Source of the DNA: Actinomycetales bacterium
GTDB taxonomy: Bacteria > Actinomycetota > Actinomycetes > S36-B12
Reading direction: 5' to 3'
NCBI GenBank assembly: GCA_018970025.1
Contig: JAGWXF010000019.1
Coordinates: 1-63,589, forward strand
Length of the DNA: 63,589 nt
Positions 56,255-63,589 of this stretch are shown piece after piece (the first letter of the stretch is position 1; every line of letters begins with the position of its first letter). Made by a program: the position numbers and the translations under genes. The notes beneath the pieces were generated by a model. The model was not told where the DNA came from. It saw nothing but the letters and a program-made list of their open reading frames with translations, and did not search any database.

Positions 56255-59200
56255 GCCGATGTCGCCCCAGAATCCTGCTCAGCGCGTAGGAGTTGGATGA
56301 GTCCACCGAGCCGTTGGAGGCCTTCGACCGATGCGGGCTTGGCATCGAGGAGTCGGGGGCTGTGTACGAGGTAGCAAGCCCACTGCGCCCTCGAGATGGC
56401 GACGTTCAGTCGGTTCGGCGATAGCAGGAACTCGATGCCTCGGGGAAGGTCTTCGTCGCTGGACGTCGACATCGACAGGATGACGACGACCTCCTCACGT
56501 CCTTGGAACTTGTCGACCGTGCCCACCTGAACCTGAGGGAAGCCCGCATCCGCAAGCAGTCGATGGATCAGCCGTACCTGTGCGTTGTAGGCCGCTACGA
56601 CGATGATGTCTGATGCGCGAAGATGCCGGTCATGCTCACGCACCCCGCTGCGGGCCCCGGTCCAGGATCGGCCGATGAGGTCACCAACCAGCCGAACGAC
56701 CTCCTCGGCCTCCTGCACGCTGGACGTCGTGTTCCCCTCATGATCCACGGGGATGGGGATCACTCCGGGCGCGACTCCGGCGAGGGATCGCAGGCTGGTT
56801 ACCGGCGCGGAGGTGAGCCTGCCTTCGTACTGCAGACGGGACACTGCCCGGGTGAGTGCCGGATGCATGCGGAACGTCTCATCCAGGAAGTAGCCCCGGT
56901 CAGCAGGCATGGTCGCATGCCCTCCGATCACATGCGCCAGGACGGAGGCTTCCATTGCCTCCGGGTGGCGAGCCTGGGTGACCTGCGGAAGTTGCTGCGG
57001 GTCACCGAGGAGCAAGGCGGTGCGGGCGGCAAGGCAGCCGGCGACTGCGTTGGCGAGCGAGAACTGCCCCGCCTCATCAATCACGAGGAGGTCCAGCATC
57101 AGGTCACGCATACCAGCCCGGCAGAAAGTCCAGGCGGTCCCGCCCACGACGTACCCGCCCGGCTGCGCGACTCCCCAGTGCTCGACCCTCCCGCTGATAT
57201 GCCACGGGCGCTGGACAGGCTTGGCACCCTGGGGTTCCTTGCCCACGGCAATCAGCGGATCAGCCTGGCAGACCGCTTCGAGGAAGTTGTCGATCACTGC
57301 GTGGCTCTGAGCGACAACGCCGATTCGCCATCCCCGCGCGGCAAGTCGGGCAACCACACGAGAGCCCAGATACGTCTTCCCCGTGCCCGGCGGGCCTTGC
57401 ACTGCGATATAGGAGTCATCCGATTCCAGCAGGCCAGCGCAGATGTCGTCAACCGGGCGTCCCGTGTCGGGCAGTTCATCGCGCGACAGCCGCGGCGCGC
57501 GCGCCAGGAGCAGGTCAGCCCACGCCGCCTTCGGGAAGACCCACTCACCTCCGTTGTGCTCCGGTAAGACTGCGGAGGCTGCAGCCGCGATGGCCTTGCT
57601 CATCGGGGTCGTGTTGTACGGGGGGCCGGGAAGGATCGCGATCGGGAGGTCCTCCCAGCGCGCGTCGTCGAATCCGGCGCGCTCGGTCAGGGTGACGTCC
57701 TCCTGGCTGACCGACTCGATATGAGCGGGGTTGTAGCCGCGAGTTGAGTCAGAAGGTCGAGCCATGCCTTCCGGGCCAACGTCGTAGAGGAGGAAGGCGC
57801 TCTCCGTGCCGTCGAGGACGAGGCGTGGATCCTCCTGACCACTTGTCACGGTGATCTCGCGACGATGCTTCTTCATGCGCGGGGTTCGCACCCAGTCCCC
57901 AGCGGTCGCATGCTCGATCACCACGACGTCTGAGGCACGGCCGAGTTCATCCGGCTCCGCCTTGATCAGGTCGAACAGCTGCCACCACGCAGGTCGGCGC
58001 TCACGCTCGTGAAACTGCAGAACCGCGGCCAGCAGCGCTCGATGCTGCTGCTCACTCGTCCGCTCGGCGCGGTCGGCTGGAAGCCCCTCCTCCAGGAGCG
58101 CCACCACATCGCCGGCTCCGTCGCCAACCGTCGCTTCGTCATCACCGGGATCCGATCCGAGATGCACCGCTGACGCGGAAGACGCCTGAGGCACGAGTGT
58201 TCGCAGCCAGTCATCGAGTTTCTGCGTGGACTGGCAATCCAGCCGGTTATAGGAGCGAATTCCGTCAAGCACGGCCGCCGCCTGCGCATCGTTCCCCTGT
58301 GCTCGCAAGGCAATGTAGCTTTCGTACTGGACGACGGAGTCCATCGCGGTCGCGACATCCTCGCCTGAATGGCTCACCCCGTATACGGCCTCGATGTACT
58401 TCAGCGACAACGACTCGGTGGAGAAGCGAAGGGAGCGGCGCACGATCCCGTAGAGGTCGACGAGACGTCCTTCGCGCAGGATCCGGTCCAGTTCGCTCTC
58501 CCGCGTGCCGTGCTGCTGCGCAAGGCGCTGCAGTGTGCGCCTCTCGTAGTCCGCATAGTGATAGACGTGCATGTGCGGATCAATCTCGATCCGACGGACG
58601 ACTTCGTCGATGAACTCCTCGAATGCGATTCGCTCCGTCGCCGCATCGTGTGCCTCAGTGGTGGCGAACTCGAAGCCGCCGTCGCGAAGGTAGCCGAAGC
58701 CGAACATGTACTCCAGCCCATTGAGTCCGGGCGCATACGGGTCACCCTCCATGTCGAACCAGATGTCCTGCGATGACCGAGGCGGGAGGCCTTCGATGAC
58801 CGCCCGATCGACGATCTCGTAGAGGGGCGGTGCCGCATGCTGACCGCGCACCTGAATGGATGCCTGGGCGCGAAGCCGATCAAAGGTCTCCCGGGAGACG
58901 CGAGGCGGGCGCTGAGACTCAGGTGCCATCGCGAGCGCATCAATCGTTGCGATTCCGCTATCAACGAGATGCTGGCGAGTCGTCGAACGCATTGCCTGGA
59001 CCATTGAGAGATCACGAGCGTGACGACGGCCGTCATCACACATCGCGATAAACACGCAGGTACCGCACGCCGGGCGCGGCGGCGCCCACGCAGGATCGGG
59101 TACGGCGCCAAGCTGTTGCAGGCGCGCGGCTACACGCTCCCGGTATTCTCGGGCCAGCGCGATGAGCGGGCCCGCCGGCGCCGCCCAGTCGACATCGCCC

Positions 59201-59739
59201 GCAAGCCACAGATGGACACGCGAAGGGGCGGGCAGCCCAAGGCGAATCATCGCTTCGGCATAGGCACCTACCTGCAAGGCAGCACCTCGCTTGGCAGATC
59301 TGGCCGACTTCGTATCCACCGGCTCGTACACCGGTCGACCGTCTGCGTCGCGTAGAGCCCGCCCATCGTCACCTCGTGCCAGGATGAGGAAGTCGGCAAT
59401 GCCGACGAAGTCACCGGTATAGAGAGTCGCCTGATAGATCGCGTCGAACTCGGCCGCCATGGCTTCACGAGTTGAAACCCACGCTGCCTCGTAGGCAGCG
59501 GCGGAGTGCGCCGCCGGGCCAAGTCGCTTGACACGCCAGGCTGGATCGAGCGCCTCCAGACGCGCCCTCTCGTGCTCGATACCCCGCGCTCGCAGCAGCT
59601 CGAGTGCCGGATCGGACTCTGCGGGTAGATCCAGGGCCCCCGAGCGAACTGCGGCGGTCAGCGCCACCCGATGGCTGCACTCGAACTCAGCGACCACGTC
59701 CTGCGGCGAGATGAGGACTCGCCCATCAACTGACTGCAC
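56251..59739 (-). CDS. RecB-like nuclease fused to a superfamily 1 helicase (TM0106-like)
   Basis: 1162 residues. N-terminal PD-(D/E)XK nuclease: Asp116 in GIADFL, Asp142-x-Lys144 in EPVDTK, Gln156; four Cys (21, 225, 228, 234) likely hold an Fe-S cluster as in AddB/Dna2. Next an RNase H-like segment (WFDMEGDPY near 330). C-terminal Upf1/Dna2-type helicase: Walker A QGPPGTGKT near 780, DEAG near 883, DKFQGREEVVVI near 1075. A single-chain DNA end-processing machine. Divergent from the WGR operon by 160 bases. Confidence 0.92.
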   Translation of the reverse strand: MQSVDGRVLISPQDVVAEFECSHRVALTAAVRSGALDLPAESDPALELLRARGIEHERARLEALDPAWRVKRLGPAAHSAAAYEAAWVSTREAMAAEFDAIYQATLYTGDFVGIADFLILARGDDGRALRDADGRPVYEPVDTKSARSAKRGAALQVGAYAEAMIRLGLPAPSRVHLWLAGDVDWAAPAGPLIALAREYRERVAARLQQLGAVPDPAWAPPRPACGTCVFIAMCDDGRRHARDLSMVQAMRSTTRQHLVDSGIATIDALAMAPESQRPPRVSRETFDRLRAQASIQVRGQHAAPPLYEIVDRAVIEGLPPRSSQDIWFDMEGDPYAPGLNGLEYMFGFGYLRDGGFEFATTEAHDAATERIAFEEFIDEVVRRIEIDPHMHVYHYADYERRTLQRLAQQHGTRESELDRILREGRLVDLYGIVRRSLRFSTESLSLKYIEAVYGVSHSGEDVATAMDSVVQYESYIALRAQGNDAQAAAVLDGIRSYNRLDCQSTQKLDDWLRTLVPQASSASAVHLGSDPGDDEATVGDGAGDVVALLEEGLPADRAERTSEQQHRALLAAVLQFHERERRPAWWQLFDLIKAEPDELGRASDVVVIEHATAGDWVRTPRMKKHRREITVTSGQEDPRLVLDGTESAFLLYDVGPEGMARPSDSTRGYNPAHIESVSQEDVTLTERAGFDDARWEDLPIAILPGPPYNTTPMSKAIAAAASAVLPEHNGGEWVFPKAAWADLLLARAPRLSRDELPDTGRPVDDICAGLLESDDSYIAVQGPPGTGKTYLGSRVVARLAARGWRIGVVAQSHAVIDNFLEAVCQADPLIAVGKEPQGAKPVQRPWHISGRVEHWGVAQPGGYVVGGTAWTFCRAGMRDLMLDLLVIDEAGQFSLANAVAGCLAARTALLLGDPQQLPQVTQARHPEAMEASVLAHVIGGHATMPADRGYFLDETFRMHPALTRAVSRLQYEGRLTSAPVTSLRSLAGVAPGVIPIPVDHEGNTTSSVQEAEEVVRLVGDLIGRSWTGARSGVREHDRHLRASDIIVVAAYNAQVRLIHRLLADAGFPQVQVGTVDKFQGREEVVVILSMSTSSDEDLPRGIEFLLSPNRLNVAISRAQWACYLVHSPRLLDAKPASVEGLQRLGGLIQLLRAEQDSGATSA

Positions 59740-59899
59740 TTGCGACCCCCTCTACCGGTGGCATCGATCGTACGTACCACCGCCGACATTCACCCCCAAG
59801 CGGATGGAGCGAGTAGGCCGGTCATCGAGAATTCCTCGACGCCATCCCCTGCCTGCGGTATGTTCGATCCACTCACGAGTAAGGCACGTTGGGGGAGAC

Positions 59900-60136
59900 A
59901 TGTCTCGTCGGTATTTCGAATTCGTCGGCGAGGACGCCGACCGCGGCATCGCTAGCTCCGCAAAGTTCTGGGAGGTGGAGGTCGTGGGCTCGCAGATGAC
60001 CGTTCGGTTCGGCAAGATCGGCACCAACGGCCAGACGACGGTCAAGGACCTCGGCAGCGCCGAAGCGGCCGAGGTCGAGGCCAACAAGCTCATCTCGTCC
60101 AAGACGAAGAAGGGCTATGTCGAGAAGACGGGTTGA
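59900..60136 (+). CDS. Stand-alone WGR-domain protein
   Basis: 78 residues forming one WGR domain: RYFEFV, SSAKFWEVEVVGSQMTVRFG (part: KFWEVEV ... VRFGKIGTNGQTT), ending EANKLISSKTKKGYVEK. WGR domains bind DNA ends and nicks in PARPs and occur in bacterial repair and conflict systems. GGGGGAG precedes the ATG. First gene of the rightward operon; TATGTT about 40 bases upstream may be its -10. Confidence 0.93.
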   Translation: MSRRYFEFVGEDADRGIASSAKFWEVEVVGSQMTVRFGKIGTNGQTTVKDLGSAEAAEVEANKLISSKTKKGYVEKTG

Positions 60137-60157
60137 TACAGGCACCCTCCCAGTTTT

Positions 60158-60172
60158 CCGGCCTTCGGCCGG
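60158..60172 (+). other. Hairpin between WGR gene and next gene
   Basis: CCGGCC-TTC-GGCCGG preceded by TTTT. Might attenuate expression of the downstream genes or process the mRNA. Confidence 0.4.
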
Positions 60173-60242
60173 GACCACTGCGTGCATGGCTTCCCGACGA
60201 TCCGCGTAGCAGGCAACTACCGCACACTCACAGGGGGATTCG

Positions 60243-60844
60243 ATGGCACGTGTGATCGCGGTCAGCCTGGACGGCGTCGAGTCGACATTTGGCTTCAAAG
60301 CCGTCGATCGGGCTGCGCTCTATGGCAGACGCCGAAGAGTCGCCATCGATCGCGATGGGCAGCCCTGCACTCGGGCGAGCCTGCTGGAGGACGGTTCGCT
60401 GCTGTTGCGCAGCGGCATGACGGGCCAGGGCTACTTCCTTGCGGACGGAACCTTCCTCAAGCAGTCGGACTTGGAGGGCTTCGACGAGTCGGGCAAGGCC
60501 CTGGCAGGGTACCGAGCACGATCGGGGTTCCGCAGGCGCTTGAGGGGCCCGTCGACCCACGCGAGGTGCTGGACCTGCGACTGGAGACGGTGTATGCGCT
60601 CGATCCAGAGGAGGTATCGCAGGAGTTGACGAGCCGTCTGGCCGCCGGCGAGATCTTCCGGTTCTCCTTCAACTTCCGCGACGACTACCGGCCCGAGACC
60701 GGCTTCCTCATCGCGAATGAGACGGGGGCGTTTGCCCTGATCGGGGTACCGGTGACCCACACCTGGTGTTCGCTGCAGGTGCTCGTCGACCTACCGGCAG
60801 CGGACGAGGACTCCGATGACGACGACCTGGACTTCGAGTTCTAG
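60243..60844 (+). pseudogene. Frameshifted gene of unknown function
   Basis: The ATG with AGGGGGA upstream opens a frame (MARVIAVSLDG ...) that reads sensibly through GFDESGKAL at about 60503. From 60506 the -1 frame continues as RVPSTIGVPQAL and runs to 60844, ending in an acidic tail DEDSDDDDLDFEF. Joining the two by one missing base near 60504 gives about 200 residues; I recognise no family. No canonical slippery heptamer is present, so this is a mutation or sequence error rather than an evident programmed frameshift. The downstream gene begins 10 bases later. Confidence 0.7.
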
Positions 60845-60853
60845 GGGGCTGCC

Positions 60854-61579
60854 ATGACGACTCTGCGAAGGATTCACCTGTCGAACGCCGGCAAGCGCGA
60901 TGCGGTAGTCGTCGGCTCAGGCGTCACCGCGCCGCCAGGCCCCGTGATGGGAAAGGACGGCAAGCCGGTCGCGTTCAGGCGTTTCGTCGCTGCCGGCGAT
61001 GGCGGTCTGGACGGTGACCTGACGACGGTGCATGGTGCCGACTACTCGGCCGCCCTCATCGAGGGTGACCCGGAGATCGACCTGGAGGTGGTGGGCCGAT
61101 TCATCGAAGGCACCGGGACGGTCCTGCTGTCCTCCGCCGGTGAGCCGCTCTTCACCGCTCCGCAGGTGCTCGAAGTCTCCTACGGGCCGGATGGCTTCGA
61201 GACGAGTCGGCGGGAGCCAGTCGAGACTCCGGCGACCGTGAACGACGACATTCCCCTGCGCTGGACTGGGCGCAAGATGCCGATCGGCGAGGTCGTGCGC
61301 AAGTTTGCCTTCCGCAGGTCACTGCAGTTGCAGCACGTCGACGGCGTGACATACGACTTCCTCTACGCAATCGCCAAGGAGCTGGCGGATGAGCGAGTGA
61401 TGATGCTGCTCGGCGCCGGCGAGTCCGGCAAGGACCCACTGGTGATGCAGCTCAATGGTTCCCCCTACCGTGGCTTCCTCGAAGGACGCGTTGACGGAGA
61501 CAACTACATCCTGCTGATGCACCTGAGCAACATGGAGCTCAAGCGCCCGTCAGTCACAGCACCTGAGGACCAGTCGTGA
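60854..61579 (+). CDS. Unknown protein of the WGR-ligase operon
   Basis: 241 residues with GGGGG before the ATG. Globular, no signal or membrane segment. Stretches: GSGVTAPPGPVMGKDGKPVAF (part), VLEVSYGPDGFETSRREPVE (part), RRSLQLQHVDGVTYDFLYAIAKELADERVM (part LQHVDGVTYDFLYAIAKEL), MLLGAGESGKDPLVMQLNG (part). Not recognised. The GTGA overlap with the ligase gene indicates coupled production, so a shared complex is likely. Confidence 0.8.
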   Translation: MTTLRRIHLSNAGKRDAVVVGSGVTAPPGPVMGKDGKPVAFRRFVAAGDGGLDGDLTTVHGADYSAALIEGDPEIDLEVVGRFIEGTGTVLLSSAGEPLFTAPQVLEVSYGPDGFETSRREPVETPATVNDDIPLRWTGRKMPIGEVVRKFAFRRSLQLQHVDGVTYDFLYAIAKELADERVMMLLGAGESGKDPLVMQLNGSPYRGFLEGRVDGDNYILLMHLSNMELKRPSVTAPEDQS

Positions 61580-62964
61580 GCACGCTGGCAGTCTCCGCAC
61601 CGGGGGCCTTTCAGGATCCGGCCCTGAAGCCACTGCTGGACATGTACCGGCAGGTGGTGGCCCAGCGTTACACCCCGTGCCCGCCCACCGATATCGCCAG
61701 GATGCTCGCAGCCCCGCCATTTCACGTCTCTCGCAAGTTCGACGGCGAGCTGTGGTTCCTCGTCGTCGATCCGGACGGCAGCACACTGGTGTCCGCGAAC
61801 GGTCGGGTCGCGACGGGGGACGCCCCCATCCTCGTGAGCGCAGGCCTGCCTGGGGGTACCGTCCTGGCCGGAGAGCTCTATGCGACAACATCCGGACGCG
61901 AGCGCGTCGGCGATGTCGCCCGGGCACTGGCCGAAGGCGGCGACGGACTTGTATTCGGCGCCTTCGACATCGTGCGCCTCGGGGGCGATACCTGGCGCGA
62001 CACCACCTACGCGACCCGCCTGGAACTGCTCCGCAATGCGGTGGCGAGCGAGGGCAGCGTTCATGTCATTCCGGTCACGACGGTTGGAGCCGAGGCCGAC
62101 GTGATCGGCCTGTATCAGGACCTGGTCGAGCAGGGCGGCGCGGAAGGCCTCGTCGTGCGCTGCGCGGACGGTCGTGCCCTGAAGGTCAAGCCGGAGATCA
62201 CGCTCGACCTCGCAGTCCTCGGATACACCATGCGGGACGGCACATCCGGGCCTGAGGTGCGATCCCTACTAATAGGACTTCACGCGGGCGAGGACCAGTG
62301 GGTCCCGGTCGGGACCGTCGGCAACATGGCCGAGGGCATCGACCGAATCAGCCTTCTGGCGGATCTCGAGCCTCTGAGCGTCCCCAGCGGATTCCGTAGG
62401 GCGGCTTCCACCGGCCAGTTGTATCGGATGGTCCGTCCCGAGATCCTCGTCGAGTGCCGAGTGCTCGATGTCCAGGTGGAGGACTCCAGAGGCCGGCCGA
62501 TCCGTCAGCCTGAGCTCGCGATTCGCGACGGGCAGTGGGTCGCGGTCGGCCAGGCCGCCGCCGCAACGCTGCTCAACCCGGTGGCGACCAGGCTGCGGGT
62601 CGACAAGGCAAATCCGCAGGATGGCGCTCGCTGGGACCAGATCGCCGCCACTGTGAGCGCGCCCGGGCAGGCGGCCGGGCTCTCCGCATCCGAAGTCGTC
62701 CGACGTCAGGTCTGGACGAAGACGGCGAAGGACAAGACCGACGTCCGAAAACTCGTGCTGTGGAAGACGAACAAGGACGCGACCGACCCGACCTACCCTG
62801 CATACGTCGTCCACTGGACGGACTACAGCGCAGGCCGCAAGACCCCGCTCACCAGGGAGGTCCGCCCCGCACCAACCCTTGATGCGGCGCAGGAACTAGC
62901 CGACGCGATGATCGCCGAGAACATCAAGAAGGGCTGGCAGGAGCACGACGCCCACGCCACCTGA
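61576..62964 (+). CDS. Divergent ATP-dependent ligase with a C-terminal WGR-like domain
   Basis: 462 residues from GTG. Nucleotidyltransferase motifs in order: motif I SRKFDGEL (Lys54), a SANGR element (74-78), VLAGELY (97-103), FGAFDIV (127-133), EGLVVR (190-195) and KVKP (203-206) followed by DLAVLGY; then an OB-fold-like region (GTVGNMAEGI; MVRPEILVECRVLD). Residues about 385-460 (LVLWKTNKD ... AYVVHWTDYSAG ... IAENIKKGW) resemble a WGR domain. Expected to seal nicks in DNA, or possibly RNA. Not similar in layout to LigB, LigC or LigD. Confidence 0.82.
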   Translation: MSTLAVSAPGAFQDPALKPLLDMYRQVVAQRYTPCPPTDIARMLAAPPFHVSRKFDGELWFLVVDPDGSTLVSANGRVATGDAPILVSAGLPGGTVLAGELYATTSGRERVGDVARALAEGGDGLVFGAFDIVRLGGDTWRDTTYATRLELLRNAVASEGSVHVIPVTTVGAEADVIGLYQDLVEQGGAEGLVVRCADGRALKVKPEITLDLAVLGYTMRDGTSGPEVRSLLIGLHAGEDQWVPVGTVGNMAEGIDRISLLADLEPLSVPSGFRRAASTGQLYRMVRPEILVECRVLDVQVEDSRGRPIRQPELAIRDGQWVAVGQAAAATLLNPVATRLRVDKANPQDGARWDQIAATVSAPGQAAGLSASEVVRRQVWTKTAKDKTDVRKLVLWKTNKDATDPTYPAYVVHWTDYSAGRKTPLTREVRPAPTLDAAQELADAMIAENIKKGWQEHDAHAT

Positions 62965-62990
62965 CACCATGCCCCGCTAGCATCGATCAG

Positions 62991-63009
62991 GCACGCCAGT
63001 GGGGCGTGC
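62991..63009 (+). terminator. Hairpin after the ligase gene
   Basis: GCACGCC/GGCGTGC with a 5-base loop, about 25 bases after the ligase stop and 48 before the repeat-protein start. It may end the operon transcript partly; no T-run. Confidence 0.45.
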
Positions 63010-63057
63010 AGCGGGATCACGGATCAGCAATCAGCCAGTTCCCCGGGGGAGGCAGCG

Positions 63058-63589
63058 ATGGGCAAGGCAAATCCAGCCAGCGTCGACGATGACCTGCAGC
63101 CTGCAGCGTTCAGCCTCCTGCACGCCCTCGCCACCGACACCAACGAGGACGTCCGCAAGGCAGTGGCCGGCAACCCCTCCACGCCCGCCAACGTCCTGCG
63201 CGCCCTCGCCACCGACACCCACAAGGACGTCCGCCAGGCAGTGGCCGAGAACCCCGCCACCCCCGCCAACGTCCTGCGCACCCTCGCCACCGACACCGAC
63301 ACCACGGTCCGACGCTGGGTGGCCGCGAACCCCGCCACGCCCGAAGACGTCCGGCTTGACCTCCTGCGCACCCTCGCCACCGACACCGACACCACGGTCC
63401 GATGCGGGGTGGCCGCGAGCCCCGCCACCCCCGCCAACGTCCTGCGCACCCTCGCCACCGACACCTGGGTCCGAAGCGAGGTGGCCAAGAACCCCGCCAC
63501 GCCTATCGACCTCCTGCGCACCCTCGCCACCGACACCGACACCTGGGTCCGATGCGGGGTGGCCGGGAACCCCGCCACCCCCGCCGACC
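63058..63589 (+). CDS. LRV/HEAT-like repeat protein (partial)
   Basis: ATG with GGGGGAGG upstream; open to the right edge (177 codons seen). After a short N-terminus it is six tandem copies of a 24-30-residue unit, LRTLATDTDTTVRxxVAxNPATPANV, which matches the leucine-rich-repeat variant pattern. Repeats are highly similar at DNA level (CTCGCCACCGACACC recurring), implying recent expansion. Such solenoids bind proteins or nucleic acids. Near the WGR-ligase operon, it could be a recognition subunit. Confidence 0.85.
   Translation, partial: MGKANPASVDDDLQPAAFSLLHALATDTNEDVRKAVAGNPSTPANVLRALATDTHKDVRQAVAENPATPANVLRTLATDTDTTVRRWVAANPATPEDVRLDLLRTLATDTDTTVRCGVAASPATPANVLRTLATDTWVRSEVAKNPATPIDLLRTLATDTDTWVRCGVAGNPATPAD

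Noticed and set aside
60495..60512. Programmed -1 ribosomal frameshift
   Set aside because: The shift direction fits, but no X-XXY-YYZ heptamer is present; mutation or error is simpler.
63024..63578. Minus-strand frame with internal repeats
   Set aside because: Antisense to the LRV-type gene, which has the ribosome site and recognisable repeats.

Overview
This window is high-GC actinobacterial DNA. I had no database search, so family names rest on motif recognition. Actinobacterial markers include a WhiB-family protein, paired ArsA-like ATPases, a MarP-type protease, a topoisomerase I with a Lys/Ala-rich tail and no zinc fingers, a DUF4349 lipoprotein, an actinobacterial-type Tad pilus locus beside a DUF1998 helicase, and a small SRP RNA upstream of dnaX. 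The gene order from about 11 to 54.6 kb resembles the Mycobacterium tuberculosis Rv3644c-Rv3721c region as I recall it. I cannot place the organism below class or order.

Layout. (1) 1-7.9 kb: one leftward accessory operon. It has a GntR/FadR regulator, a protein of unknown function, a GH105-type glycoside hydrolase, a class III CoA-transferase, an enoyl-CoA hydratase, a metallo-beta-lactamase-fold hydrolase, a Gfo/Idh/MocA dehydrogenase and a sugar-binding lipoprotein that runs off the left edge. It lies at the 3' side of tRNA-Thr(CGT). (2) 8.5-19.5 kb: an exported hydrolase, an unknown membrane protein, holB-tmk-topA, a DUF4349 lipoprotein, the proton-pumping pyrophosphatase and a STAS protein. 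(3) 19.6-28.2 kb: DUF1998 helicase and Tad locus, interrupted by a 1.3-kb toxin-antitoxin-like insertion. (4) 28.2-48.5 kb: conserved core, including a HAD phosphatase, acs, nhaA, marP-NUDIX-nth, crp, RidA, the ArsA pair, whiB, a class A PBP and a metallophosphoesterase. (5) 48.5-55.9 kb: tRNA-Pro, a sulfotransferase, asd-lysC, recR-dnaX, SRP RNA, and two tRNA-Ser genes flanking a Fic-like gene. (6) 56-63.6 kb: a second accessory block at the 3' side of tRNA-Ser(CGA). A RecB-like nuclease/superfamily 1 helicase and a tiny membrane protein run leftward. A rightward operon encodes a WGR protein, a frameshifted protein, an unknown protein and a divergent ATP-dependent ligase with a WGR-like tail, followed by a repeat protein that runs off the right edge.

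The best candidate for an undescribed system is region 6: DNA-end processing, WGR nucleic-acid binding and nick sealing encoded together, consistent with a DNA-repair or defence module. Also notable are a pair of dispersed palindromic elements (near 32.85 and 44.0 kb), a 34-bp AT-rich palindrome between whiB and the PBP gene, a symmetric bidirectional promoter at 10.15 kb, and a recurring TANNNT box 6-8 bases upstream of start codons, which suggests widespread leaderless transcription.
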